Shown piece after piece: positions 47,473 through 56,895 of a DNA stretch of 64,000 nt; the stretch's first letter is position 1, and the number at the start of each line of letters is the position of its first letter. Position numbers and translations under genes: made by a program. Origin of the DNA: Oceanicoccus sp. KOV_DT_Chl (GTDB lineage: Bacteria; Pseudomonadota; Gammaproteobacteria; Pseudomonadales; Dasaniaceae); NCBI RefSeq assembly GCF_900120175.1, contig NZ_FQLF01000001.1, forward strand, positions 186,001 to 250,000, read 5' to 3'. The notes beneath the pieces were generated by a model. The model was not told where the DNA came from. It saw only the letters and a list, made by a program, of their open reading frames with translations, and made no database searches.

Positions 47473-49689
47473 ATGCATCATAGAATTCTTCTAAGCAATT
47501 ACCTTTTACAGGTTTTTCGGCTGTTCATGCTGCTAGTTGGTTTTATTGGTGTTACTACCGCTGCGACCGATGAGTCCTTGGATATATACAGCTTGTCCCT
47601 GGAGGAGTTGAAAAAAATTAAAATTGCTGGCTCTGCAGTGCGCAAGCTCAGATTTGATCTCAGTCCCGCTACAGCTAACTCACTACAATTGGATGGGGCC
47701 AGTACCTCTGGGTCAATAGAAATACTCGATAGCAATACGATGGAAGCGCGCGGGTTAAAAACAGTCGTAGAAACGCTTGAGAATATGACTGGGGTGCTGT
47801 CCGGAGAGTCACCTTCTGAGCCGTATAGTTTCAGTATGCGTGGTTTCACTCGCTACTCGGTAAATGTGCTTTATGATGGTATTTCGATGGGCTTATCTAT
47901 TCTGAATATGCGTCCCCAAAGTACATCTATGCTTGATCGGGTAGAAATTGTTAAAGGGCCTTCAGTGTTAGCTCATGGTCAAGGCGCAGCCGCTGGTACG
48001 GTAAATCTGATAGGTAAACAACCGAGTTTAAGCCAGCAGCACCATATTAATGAAGGGCTGATCTCTTATGGCACGCATGATACCTATTCTGTCAGTGCCG
48101 GTTTTACTGGCCCAATAAGTAACCTGGCGGCCTACCGTATTGATATAAATCAGAAAGCTTCCGATGGTTGGGTGGATGATACAGATTCTAAATCAACCAA
48201 CGCCTACGTTAAGCTACTCTGGCGTCTGAAGCCTGAAGTTGATTTATCGTTTACGCTAAATTACCTTGACGATAATCTGCCAGCTTACTGGGGTACGCCG
48301 CTCATTCCAGCAGTAGATGTCAATAACCGTTTGGGCGGGGTGATTAAAACTGACGACAATAAAACATTAGAATCAGCTACTCGTTATAACAACTATAATG
48401 TTCATGATCATGTGATTGCCTCTAGTAGTTTATGGACCAGAGCCGACCTTACCTGGCGATTGTCAGATAGTGTTGAAGTAAATGGTACGTTGTATCACTT
48501 TAAAGCTGATCGCAACTGGAGGAATGCCGAGAGTTACATATACGATTCAGGTAGCGGGTTGATTGATCGGGATCGATTTCTGATTACACATGATCGTGAT
48601 ATCTGGGGTTTTCGCTCGGGATTGCTATTGCAAAATCAATTGCTGGGTTTGCCAAATCGGTTCTCCGTATTATTGGAGCATACCGATACTGATTTTGATC
48701 GAGAAGTTGGCTTTGATCTGGATACATTTTTTGTAGATCAAGTAGATTTTTTAAATCCTCTGCCCGGCACTTTCGGGAATGTCGATATTCGTAATGAATC
48801 TTTTGATACCCAAATTAGTGCGTTGGTTTTTGAAAACCGTACAGATCTCACTGAGCGTCTGCATTTGGATTTAGGTGCACGTTTGGAGCGTAATGCGATA
48901 GATAAAAAGCGTTATAATTTCTCCGGTACATTATCTGCGCGTCAATCGCTTGAAAAGGTCTTTCATCAACAAAGTTATAGGTTAGGGATGGTCTACGACT
49001 TTGCTGATCAGATATCCGGCTACGTACAATTTAGCGCTCAGCATGATCCTGTTGAGGCTGATTTAACCTTCGTATACGAAGCTTCAAACTTCAAACCATC
49101 GGATGTTACACAAAGCGAAATTGGTATTAAAGCTACGCTGGATAATGAGCGGGTGGAATTGTCATTAGCATTATTTGATATTGAGAAAGAAGCATTATCA
49201 CAGCAGAATGGGCAGCAAATTCAAAAGAATATACAAAAATCAACAGGTTCCGAGTTTGCCATCCGGGCCAGTTTAACTGAGCGGATTAAAATTGGCGGCA
49301 GCATTGCTCATATCGATGCACGCTACGGATATTACTTTGATGCTGAAACTGGCGTTTTAGCCAGCAACAATACACCGGTTAATGTGCCTGAGACTATGGC
49401 CAATCTCTGGCTTAGCGTAGATAAAATTGCCGGTTTGTCATTGGAAGCGGGTGGAGGCATTCATTATGTATCTAGCCGCTATGCCAATTTAACGAATACT
49501 GCCACGCTTCAGGGTTACACACTGTTCAATCTTTTCACCGCTTATACTCTTGAAAATTATCGTTTTGCTTTACATGCTCGAAATCTTACTGATGAGATTT
49601 ATGCTCAATGGAGTGATGTTAACTATTCTGATCAGGTGTTGTTAGGAGCGCCTCGAACTGTTGAATTCAGCGTACAGGCCAGATTTTAA
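47473..49689 (+). CDS. TonB-dependent siderophore-type receptor
   Basis: A receptor of about 738 residues. I take ATG 47473, with AGGGGG about 11 bases before it, giving a clean signal peptide that ends near TTAATD; an in-frame GTG at 47407 would add 22 residues that lack signal-peptide character. Plug motifs ETLENMTGVLSGESPSEPYS, FSMRGFTRYSVNVLYDGI and RVEIVKGPSVLAHGQGAAAG resemble the FhuE/FpvA-type ferrisiderophore receptors, and the barrel ends TVEFSVQARF. The ligand is inferred. It stands alone and is convergent with the next receptor. Confidence 0.88.
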   Translation: MHHRILLSNYLLQVFRLFMLLVGFIGVTTAATDESLDIYSLSLEELKKIKIAGSAVRKLRFDLSPATANSLQLDGASTSGSIEILDSNTMEARGLKTVVETLENMTGVLSGESPSEPYSFSMRGFTRYSVNVLYDGISMGLSILNMRPQSTSMLDRVEIVKGPSVLAHGQGAAAGTVNLIGKQPSLSQQHHINEGLISYGTHDTYSVSAGFTGPISNLAAYRIDINQKASDGWVDDTDSKSTNAYVKLLWRLKPEVDLSFTLNYLDDNLPAYWGTPLIPAVDVNNRLGGVIKTDDNKTLESATRYNNYNVHDHVIASSSLWTRADLTWRLSDSVEVNGTLYHFKADRNWRNAESYIYDSGSGLIDRDRFLITHDRDIWGFRSGLLLQNQLLGLPNRFSVLLEHTDTDFDREVGFDLDTFFVDQVDFLNPLPGTFGNVDIRNESFDTQISALVFENRTDLTERLHLDLGARLERNAIDKKRYNFSGTLSARQSLEKVFHQQSYRLGMVYDFADQISGYVQFSAQHDPVEADLTFVYEASNFKPSDVTQSEIGIKATLDNERVELSLALFDIEKEALSQQNGQQIQKNIQKSTGSEFAIRASLTERIKIGGSIAHIDARYGYYFDAETGVLASNNTPVNVPETMANLWLSVDKIAGLSLEAGGGIHYVSSRYANLTNTATLQGYTLFNLFTAYTLENYRFALHARNLTDEIYAQWSDVNYSDQVLLGAPRTVEFSVQARF

Positions 49690-49733
49690 TAATGGTTAGA
49701 ATATTTTTTTGGTTTGTTTCTACTGTTTTTCGA

Positions 49734-51887
49734 TTAAAAATAGTAATCAAGTGTTACACCGTAAGTTCTGGGTGCACCTGGAATTGAGCTTCGAAAACCT
49801 TCCAGGCCTACTTGTGCAAGGTCATTTTCAAAAACAATATAGTCTTCATTAGTTATATTCTTGCCCCAGACACTAATCTGCCAGTGCTTGTCCGGGAGAG
49901 TCATGCTGGCTCTTAAATTGATTAAGGTGTGATTGTTGCCAGCTGCATTGGCATTGTTAGATGAACTGTAAAATATCTGGTCCTGATAGATTAAATCTGT
50001 GCGTAGTACTAGCGCTATGCCATTGCTCATATCGGCGTTATATTCTGCGCCAGCAGTGTAACTATGCTTCGGTGCGCGCTGTAATCGATTCCCGCTAAAG
50101 TCAGAGAGTTGGGTGATGTATTCATCATACGTCGCATCTAAGTACGCATAAGTAGCAAATAGTTCTAAACCGCTTACCGGTTGATAGTTAATATCCAGCT
50201 CTGCGCCTTTTGAGGTGGCGGTGGCGTTAACGATAAAGAAAGTTAAATCTGGCTGCGAGTCAAAAATTTGGATATCTTCATATTGAGTATGAAATATCAC
50301 CAGATTCGTACGTAGACTGCGTTGTAACCAATGCAGTTTTACGCCTAGTTCCACTTGCTCTGATAGCTCAGGGTCTAAAGGTGTTTCAGCTTGCGCAGCA
50401 GTTGAGGCGAAAGCATTAAAAGCTCCCGATTTAAAACCTTCCGCGTACGATAGATAGACCATGCCCTGATCCCAGCCACTATAATCCAAGCTAAATTTTA
50501 ATGAAGTGTTTGACCAGTCTTCCTCTGCATCCGCGCCTACTGTGAGTTGCTCGAAGCGTTTTTTTTCATCGGTATAACGCGCGCCTAAGGTGAGATTCCA
50601 TTGATCTTCCGCCCCCAGAGCTTTGGTCAGCTGAGCAAAGACCGCTTTGCTAGTAGTTTCATTGCTAGCATCTGCCTGCCCGGCTAAGTATTCGCTGCGT
50701 TTAATATCATCGGCAAAATAATACAGCCCAATGGTCCAGTCCAGCCCCCACTCCTCCTGGTAGCGGTTCATGCGAAATTCTTGTGATCGCTGTTTAGAAT
50801 GTTCTTCTGCGCTATTGGTGGCAAATTGTTCAAAAAATTCAGGAAAGCCCAGTGGTACAAACGGTGTGATATCAAAGGGGAGTAGGGGGTCAACAAATGT
50901 ATAGTCATTATCGCGGTAGGCCGTGATAGATGTGAATTTTGTGTCATCTACTTCGTAATTGAGTTGTAAGCTGCTTCCTTTGGCGTCACGTTCCATTAAG
51001 CCATTGGTATAAGTGCTCGTTTTGGCATAATTGTTAAAATGCTCTGGCGTTGGAAAAAAGCTGGCTGGCCCCGGTTTGGCTGCTAAAGCGACACGCCCCG
51101 TACCGTTATTGTCATCCTTTGATTGATCCAGATTCCATTGCACGTCAATGTGTTCATTCGGTTTCCAGAGCAACGCGCCCCTGAATGTAGTGACATCAGC
51201 ATTATTGACGTCGCCACCGATACGACTGTTTTCAATATAACCATCGCGCTGTGATTGTGAACCGGCGATCTTGCCCATGAGTTTGTCGTTTAGTGGGCCA
51301 TTAAAATAAAAGCCTGCTTGTTGGAGGTTATAGTTACCTGTGGTTGCTGAAAGGCGGCCTTCGAATTCTGAACCGGGTTGGCGTGTCACCATAACGATAG
51401 CACCGCCGGCAACATTTTTACCCCATAGTGTCCCTTGTGGTCCTCGTAGCACTTCGATACGTTGCAGGTCGAATAATTGGGTGTCAAAACTACCTGGTCG
51501 TGAGATATACACATCGTCGATAAATATAGAAACTGATGGGTCATCTGCAACGTGCGAGTTATTAGTGCCAATGCCGCGAATATAGACGGCAGGGGTGGTT
51601 TTATTATATGAAGATAGTGCGAGCCCGGGGGTCATCTGCGCTATATTGGTAACACTGACAATGCTCGCATTCTCCAGCATTTTTTCACCAAACGCTGTTA
51701 TTGCAATTGGTATATCGTTGATGCTTTCCATGCGTTTTTGTACCGTGACGACTATCTCTTCCAATGCCAGGCTTTCTGCCTGAATACGCGGTGAGTTTAT
51801 ACTTATCAAGGCGCTGATAAAAATAAGTGTTAATAAACTAGGTGTTGCTTGATTTAAAAACAATTGAAGCGTAGATCGCATGCACAT
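49734..51887 (-). CDS. TonB-dependent outer-membrane receptor, kinase-linked
   Basis: A 717-residue receptor starting at ATG 51887 with GGAGA six bases upstream; an in-frame TTG at 51899 overlaps that site. Signal peptide ending near IQAES, plug start LEEIVVTVQKRMESINDIPI, then YIRGIGTNNSHVADDP and VLRGPQGTLWGKNVAGGA, and a barrel ending TYGVTLDYYF. Its start is 17 bp after the stop of the histidine kinase gene, so the two are in one transcript. Receptor and kinase may therefore serve one ligand. Substrate unknown; IAITAF-type receptors take up varied organic compounds. Confidence 0.9.
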   Translation of the reverse strand: MCMRSTLQLFLNQATPSLLTLIFISALISINSPRIQAESLALEEIVVTVQKRMESINDIPIAITAFGEKMLENASIVSVTNIAQMTPGLALSSYNKTTPAVYIRGIGTNNSHVADDPSVSIFIDDVYISRPGSFDTQLFDLQRIEVLRGPQGTLWGKNVAGGAIVMVTRQPGSEFEGRLSATTGNYNLQQAGFYFNGPLNDKLMGKIAGSQSQRDGYIENSRIGGDVNNADVTTFRGALLWKPNEHIDVQWNLDQSKDDNNGTGRVALAAKPGPASFFPTPEHFNNYAKTSTYTNGLMERDAKGSSLQLNYEVDDTKFTSITAYRDNDYTFVDPLLPFDITPFVPLGFPEFFEQFATNSAEEHSKQRSQEFRMNRYQEEWGLDWTIGLYYFADDIKRSEYLAGQADASNETTSKAVFAQLTKALGAEDQWNLTLGARYTDEKKRFEQLTVGADAEEDWSNTSLKFSLDYSGWDQGMVYLSYAEGFKSGAFNAFASTAAQAETPLDPELSEQVELGVKLHWLQRSLRTNLVIFHTQYEDIQIFDSQPDLTFFIVNATATSKGAELDINYQPVSGLELFATYAYLDATYDEYITQLSDFSGNRLQRAPKHSYTAGAEYNADMSNGIALVLRTDLIYQDQIFYSSSNNANAAGNNHTLINLRASMTLPDKHWQISVWGKNITNEDYIVFENDLAQVGLEGFRSSIPGAPRTYGVTLDYYF

Positions 51888-51903
51888 TGCTTTCTCCAAA
51901 ATG

Positions 51904-54675
51904 CTAATTTTTCATGTCAGAATTTGAGCTGATAAGTTTTAGAAAAACAGTATTTAATTCAGATTGGTTTACCGGTTTTGTTATGTAGTAGTTCATTCCT
52001 TTGGATAGTGCTCGTTCCTTAAACTCGTCAAGGGCATGTGCGCTTAAGCCTATAATAGGTATAGCTGGCTTAACTTGGTTTTTTATTTCGTGTTCTCGAA
52101 TTTTTTCTGTGGCCGTATAGCCATCCATTACGGGCATTTCGCAATCCATTAGGATGGCGTCATACTTATCATCCTTTTTTTCAGCGGATTGTTGATACTT
52201 TTCTAATGCTAATTTTCCATTCTCGACTAGATCACAATCTATTCCCATATTACCTAGCAGGCTTTTAATAACCAGCTGGTTTATGGTGTTATCTTCCGCT
52301 ATAAGAATCTTTATATTTTCAAATTGGGTGGGGCTATTGTCTTCGATGCTGGTATCTTCATCGTCTGAAAGCTCCAGATAAATGGCTTTTGCCATTGATG
52401 AAAATAAAATAGGTTTCATCAAGTGCTGTTGAATGCCTAGTTTTTTCATTTCTTTTGTATCAGGAATAATACTGCCGGCGCCAATAGAGATGATTTTTAA
52501 ATTTTGGTTTTTAGACAGTTTTCGAAATTTCAGACAATATTCTAATCCATCGCCATCAGGTAATACGTTTTCCAGAAATATTAAGTCGTAATAGTGTGTG
52601 GATATCTTCTCTAGTGCTAGTGTGTTAGTAGCGGCAATATCTACATTGAAGCCCCAGGTTTGTAAGGTTTTTTGCATGGCTATACTAAATGATTGATGGT
52701 CATCAATGAGTAGTATCCCCATATTGTTAAACTGACTTAGTCGGTATTTTTTGTCAGCGGTAGGCGTGTTATTACCCACGGTCAGTGGTAATAGAAAACT
52801 GAAGGTAGAGCCTTTACCTAAGACGCTTTCCAGACGAATATTTCCTCCCATGGCTTCAACTAACTGTTTACTAATCGCCAGCCCTAGTCCGGTGCCGCCA
52901 TATTTTCTTGAAATTGAATTGTCCGCTTGTCCGAAAGGCTGAAAGACCATTTTTTTGGTTTTATCGTCGATTCCCAGTCCGGTATCCTTGATCGAAAAAC
53001 GAATGTAGTGAGCATCTCCCTGAAACTCTTCTTCTACCTCTAAAGAAATGTTACCTTGCTCGGTAAATTTAAACGCGTTGCTAAGTAGGTTTATCAGTAC
53101 CTGCTTTATTTTTGATGGGTCGCCAATGAAATTGGCCGGCAGATTGGCAGAAATATTGGCCGAGAAGTCCACCGCTATATTTTTTTGTGATCCGGAAAAA
53201 ATGGCTATACATTCGTCGATTAGACTTTCCAAATTGATCGATATTGACTCAATGCCGATGTTGCCTGACTCCAATTTTGAAAAGTCCAGGATGTCATTGA
53301 TAATGGATAACAGCGATTTTCCTGATGTCTTAATGATATCTAGATATTGTTTTTGATTATAATCTAGCGGGGTTTCTTTCATTATTTCAACCATGCCGAG
53401 AACCCCATTCATTGGCGTTCTTATTTCGTGGCTCATGGCGGCTAAAAAACTGCTTTTAAACTCCGCTGTATGTTGTGCTAATTCAGCTTCTTTTTGTAAT
53501 TTTTGGGCATCATTTTTCAGCCTATTCATACGCTGCCCTATGCTGATAAAAAATAAGCATACTGGCATAAGTAGAATGAAGCGGATAGACGATTCGCTTC
53601 GTGTTAAGTCGACGAAAAAAAATGCTAGCATTAAACTTTGCATAATCCCAAAATAGATTGCAAATTCCAGGGCGTATTTGTGGTTGTTGCGATATACGCG
53701 TAATCCAGAAGCTACGCATAAGATGGTAAGAGCAAGCGCTATCAGGGGGAAGATTGCGTAAATGCTGGATAGATCAAAAAACAGTGGCGAGAAACATATT
53801 ATTACCCCTAATATAATAAAAGTAGAATGGATTTTTAGCCAGATGGGTTCATAGTTTTTTAAGTTCAAATAACTTACTGTGAAGACTGATAATGTCATTA
53901 TGCTTAAGCCAGACAATGAGTAAAAGAGAGTGGTGGGGAATGCTCCAAGCCAATAATATGGCCAGATCAGATAGATATACCCGTCGCTGGCAGAAATTAG
54001 TAATGACCAGCTTGAGAGGAAAATCCCAAAAATAAGATATTGGATTTCCTTTACATAAAAAGAAAAAATCGCACTATAGAATATGAGGCCTAGTAAGACG
54101 CCATAAAATAGTAGTGCATTAATGTCTTGTTTTTTCTCGGCATGAAAATAGACAATAGGCTTAAATAAAACTGGATCTGATTTGATTATGTAGTGAGAGT
54201 TAATTCGCAGGTAGAGATCTATTGTGGATGCTGGCTTTATATCTAATGGAAAAGTAATAGAGATAGAGGCAAGCGGCCGTTGGCTGAAATCTTTACTGAT
54301 ACCGCCGATACCAGACTCCAGTACTGCTCCAGTGGTGTTTTCTACTAAAAAATACTCAACGTTTTCATTATGGATATACCCGGAGTCGAGAATCAATTTC
54401 ACTCGCTCTGAGCTGTCATTATGTAACTGTGCTTTAATCCATATGCTGCCAGAACGGTGTCCAAATATGGGTGATGTCATGGGTTGAAATTGCTGGTTCT
54501 GAGCGTCCTGGATAGACCAGGCGGAATACTCGTCATACCCCACTTGGCTATAAGGTAGAAGAATTAATTCCTGAGTGTTTTGGTCAACAATTGCTGTTTG
54601 GTTTGCTAATAGCGCCGAAGGTAGGGCTAAAAGAAATAAAAAACAGCTTAGCACTAATCTGAGCTGGAATTTCAT
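51904..54675 (-). CDS. Hybrid sensor histidine kinase, 7TM-DISM type, two receiver domains
   Basis: A 923-residue membrane kinase. ATG 54675 is chosen because AAGGAA lies just upstream and it overlaps the stop of a small upstream gene. Order: signal peptide; periplasmic 7TMR-DISM-type extracellular domain (about 35-180); seven membrane helices (about 185-385); HisKA with His416 in AAMSHEIRTPMNG; HATPase with IINDILDFSKLESG, LLSNAFKF, DTGLGI and GGTGLGLAISKQL; two receiver domains at about 651-770 and 786-920. In the second, the Asp (844) of LMDCEMPVMDG is intact. In the first, the equivalent position (702) is Glu (LIFLENVLPDGDG), so this receiver should not be phosphorylated. It probably senses an external carbohydrate-like or lipid ligand. 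Confidence 0.9.
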   Translation of the reverse strand: MKFQLRLVLSCFLFLLALPSALLANQTAIVDQNTQELILLPYSQVGYDEYSAWSIQDAQNQQFQPMTSPIFGHRSGSIWIKAQLHNDSSERVKLILDSGYIHNENVEYFLVENTTGAVLESGIGGISKDFSQRPLASISITFPLDIKPASTIDLYLRINSHYIIKSDPVLFKPIVYFHAEKKQDINALLFYGVLLGLIFYSAIFSFYVKEIQYLIFGIFLSSWSLLISASDGYIYLIWPYYWLGAFPTTLFYSLSGLSIMTLSVFTVSYLNLKNYEPIWLKIHSTFIILGVIICFSPLFFDLSSIYAIFPLIALALTILCVASGLRVYRNNHKYALEFAIYFGIMQSLMLAFFFVDLTRSESSIRFILLMPVCLFFISIGQRMNRLKNDAQKLQKEAELAQHTAEFKSSFLAAMSHEIRTPMNGVLGMVEIMKETPLDYNQKQYLDIIKTSGKSLLSIINDILDFSKLESGNIGIESISINLESLIDECIAIFSGSQKNIAVDFSANISANLPANFIGDPSKIKQVLINLLSNAFKFTEQGNISLEVEEEFQGDAHYIRFSIKDTGLGIDDKTKKMVFQPFGQADNSISRKYGGTGLGLAISKQLVEAMGGNIRLESVLGKGSTFSFLLPLTVGNNTPTADKKYRLSQFNNMGILLIDDHQSFSIAMQKTLQTWGFNVDIAATNTLALEKISTHYYDLIFLENVLPDGDGLEYCLKFRKLSKNQNLKIISIGAGSIIPDTKEMKKLGIQQHLMKPILFSSMAKAIYLELSDDEDTSIEDNSPTQFENIKILIAEDNTINQLVIKSLLGNMGIDCDLVENGKLALEKYQQSAEKKDDKYDAILMDCEMPVMDGYTATEKIREHEIKNQVKPAIPIIGLSAHALDEFKERALSKGMNYYITKPVNQSELNTVFLKLISSNSDMKN

Positions 54676-54982
54676 CGTTTTCCTTGAGTCGGTTGGCTGA
54701 TAATCCAAGCGTTATAATATTGCCTAAAGGGGTCTGGTAATAATAGCAGCTATTGGGGTTTCTTCTTGATGCTTCAGTCTCGCAGTGGACAATTAATAAT
54801 ACTTCCTTGGAGCTGGCTTCAAGTCTGAGGGTTCCCGGGAAGTCGCTTATTCGATGCTGAATTGATTCAAATCTTGCATCCTTGAATTGCTCGTTTCCAA
54901 GACCGATAATTCCGGATTCCACTACATCGCCAAAAAACTTCCAGTAAACACCTGTACTCTCCCAGACTACAGTGCATGGTAT
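54672..54982 (-). pseudogene. Small STAS-like protein gene, apparently frameshifted
   Basis: The minus-strand frame from 54982 encodes PCTVVWESTGVYWKFFGDV, then GNEQFKDARF and QHRISDF. This resembles the N-terminus of short STAS-like proteins common in marine gammaproteobacteria. The expected start is occupied by ATA at 54982-54980, correctly spaced from AGGGAG. An out-of-frame ATG lies at 54977. Near 54745-54756 the reading must move by one base (one base missing) to end ...FRQYYNAWIISQPTQGKR, whose TGA overlaps the kinase ATG as ATGA. Corrected length is about 103 residues. This is partly an inference; a decayed gene or sequencing errors would both explain it. Confidence 0.5.
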
Positions 54983-55051
54983 TCTACTTCTCCCTTATGT
55001 TATTTTTCCTTTAATGGCTATATCGCAAAATAACGCTTTTGATTAGTGGTT

Positions 55052-56197
55052 TTAGCCTGTGGTTACAAGCTCAATCTTTTCTAAGCTAGGGGTCGCTAAT
55101 TTAATCCCTGACATAACGGCTGATGTGTACACTGCTTCATTTACTTTTAAGCGGGTGCTGACGATGTGTTTGCGAATAGTCGAGGTGACCTTGGTGTTTG
55201 GTATGCGTTCAAGATAAATCCATAGCGTATATTCGAGTGCATAATCTCCGGCATTGGTTATCGCCCAGTCGAATACTTTGTTATTATTGATTTTGATAGC
55301 AGTGTTTTCCAGGCAATTCTCATAAGCTTTTTTGAACATGTTATCAATTTTTGTTTTAAACGCACTGAGGGCTTGCTCTCTTTCTTCTGCAGGTAAGTCT
55401 TCAATAGTTGGATAGCCAATATTAAAGGTGATAGATTGACGAACACCCTCAGTGCTGGCTATGCGGCTGAGGTTATCAATTTTACTTTGGATGAATCGGT
55501 TGTTTCTAATCAGTGTTCGATGGTTGTTTCTGACATCGTAAAGAATGATATAGATCAGTGAAACTTTGTTGATAATGTACTCATCTTTGTAGCCTTCAAT
55601 AACGACTACGTCGCCGTCCTCCAGCATTTGGCTGTTTAAAATAATTAACCCGCTGATAATGTCGGGCGCCCAGATGCTGCTGGTAAAGGCGAGAAAAGCG
55701 GCGATGATACCGAATATCCCCGTCGTTTCCAGTAGACTGTTGGCGCCCCAGATAATAATAAGTGCGTAGATGGTAGAAAAAACGACAATGGCAAAAAACA
55801 GGATGTTGACGATGCGGGTACTGTAAGTATCAAGATAAAGTGTTTTATCGTCGATGGATTTTTCGTGACCGAAGCGCTTTCTTGAAAAGTAGGTAAATAT
55901 TGAGTAGCTAAATAATGCTGAATATAAACTCAGAAGCGATAACCCAATATTGATAAAGTAGCTTTCGTAATCACTACTGACTCTGAGTACCAGGATGTCC
56001 AGAATTTGGGTGCCAAGAATCAGGATACTAATAAATTGAAAGGTTTTATTCTTTGAGTCTATATCCTGTCCGTGTTCGGTTATGTTAAGTACGGGTTTGG
56101 CTAAAAAGAATAATGCAAAATTGATAATAAATATGGTGAAGTGGGCGAGCCATTTTGAGGTGCTTAAAGAGGGAAGTAGCCATTCTAGCTCGGTCAT
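55052..56197 (-). CDS. MscS-like mechanosensitive channel, variant
   Basis: A 381-residue protein with an N-terminal set of four to five membrane helices and a MscS-like pore segment (ETTGIFGIIAAFLAFTSS) and beta domain (MLEDGDVVVIEGYKDEYIINKVSLIYIILYD). Its long helical N-terminus and C-terminal cytosolic part identify it as a divergent MscS member. Whether it is stretch-activated is inferred. On the same strand as the kinase operon, 70 bp upstream of the small STAS-like gene, so co-transcription is possible. Confidence 0.78.
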   Translation of the reverse strand: MTELEWLLPSLSTSKWLAHFTIFIINFALFFLAKPVLNITEHGQDIDSKNKTFQFISILILGTQILDILVLRVSSDYESYFINIGLSLLSLYSALFSYSIFTYFSRKRFGHEKSIDDKTLYLDTYSTRIVNILFFAIVVFSTIYALIIIWGANSLLETTGIFGIIAAFLAFTSSIWAPDIISGLIILNSQMLEDGDVVVIEGYKDEYIINKVSLIYIILYDVRNNHRTLIRNNRFIQSKIDNLSRIASTEGVRQSITFNIGYPTIEDLPAEEREQALSAFKTKIDNMFKKAYENCLENTAIKINNNKVFDWAITNAGDYALEYTLWIYLERIPNTKVTSTIRKHIVSTRLKVNEAVYTSAVMSGIKLATPSLEKIELVTTG

Positions 56198-56252
56198 GTT
56201 GTTTCCTGTTATTGTTAGTAGGTGGCAGGCTGGGCGGTGGCTTGATAGGTGA

Positions 56253-56729
56253 TCAGTAAGGTACAGTGATGTTGAGTGTCTCTTTTACTTGTTCCATCAC
56301 TACGTAACTAGTCGATTCTTGTACCCCTGGTAATGTTAACAAAGTTTCCCCTAATAATAAGCGGTAGGCGTTCATGTCCGCGACGCGAGCTTTGATCAGA
56401 TAGTCAAAATTCCCCGACACCAAATAGCACTCCTGTACTTCATTCAGCGCGATAGCGGCTTGTTTAAACTCTTCGAAAATATCCTGTGCGGTTCTGGTTA
56501 GGCGGATTTGTACAAACACCACCAAGCCCGCTTCCAGAAACTCTGGATCCAGCAAAGCCGTGTAGCCCTGAATGATGCCTTCTTTTTCCATCTTCTTTAC
56601 CCTTTCCATGCAAGGCGTGGTAGTAAGCCCAACCCTGCGCGCCAGCTCTGCATAGCTCATGCGGCCGTCTTTTTGTAGCTCACGGAGGATATTGCTGTCG
56701 ATTTTGGAAAGCGGTTTATTTGGTTTCAT
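56253..56729 (-). CDS. Lrp/AsnC-family transcriptional regulator
   Basis: A 158-residue regulator. The N-terminal helix-turn-helix (residues about 10-60; ILRELQKDGRMSYAELARRV, TTTPCMERVKKMEKEGI) is followed by the RAM amino-acid-sensing domain (LVVFVQIRLTRTAQDIFEEF; YLVSGNFDYLIKARV). It is close to Lrp itself. It lies directly downstream of the aminotransferase gene (167 bp gap), a common arrangement for local control of amino-acid genes. Confidence 0.88.
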   Translation of the reverse strand: MKPNKPLSKIDSNILRELQKDGRMSYAELARRVGLTTTPCMERVKKMEKEGIIQGYTALLDPEFLEAGLVVFVQIRLTRTAQDIFEEFKQAAIALNEVQECYLVSGNFDYLIKARVADMNAYRLLLGETLLTLPGVQESTSYVVMEQVKETLNITVPY

Positions 56730-56895
56730 TGACGATATACCAGAGTAATTAACCAGATTTTATATAGAAAATAGGCCATGAAGCTAGGCAAGTCTATTTT
56801 TAAGGTTATTTGATTGCAGGTATATCCATATTTTGCCGCGGATTAATCACACATTTTGCTGGCAGGTGTGGGCCTGCCAGCGAGAAGGGAGGCAT

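Noticed and set aside
54584-54922. Minus-strand 112-codon frame as a whole gene
   Set aside because: Its second half has no sense and it overlaps the kinase start; better explained as a frameshifted STAS-like gene ending at 54672.
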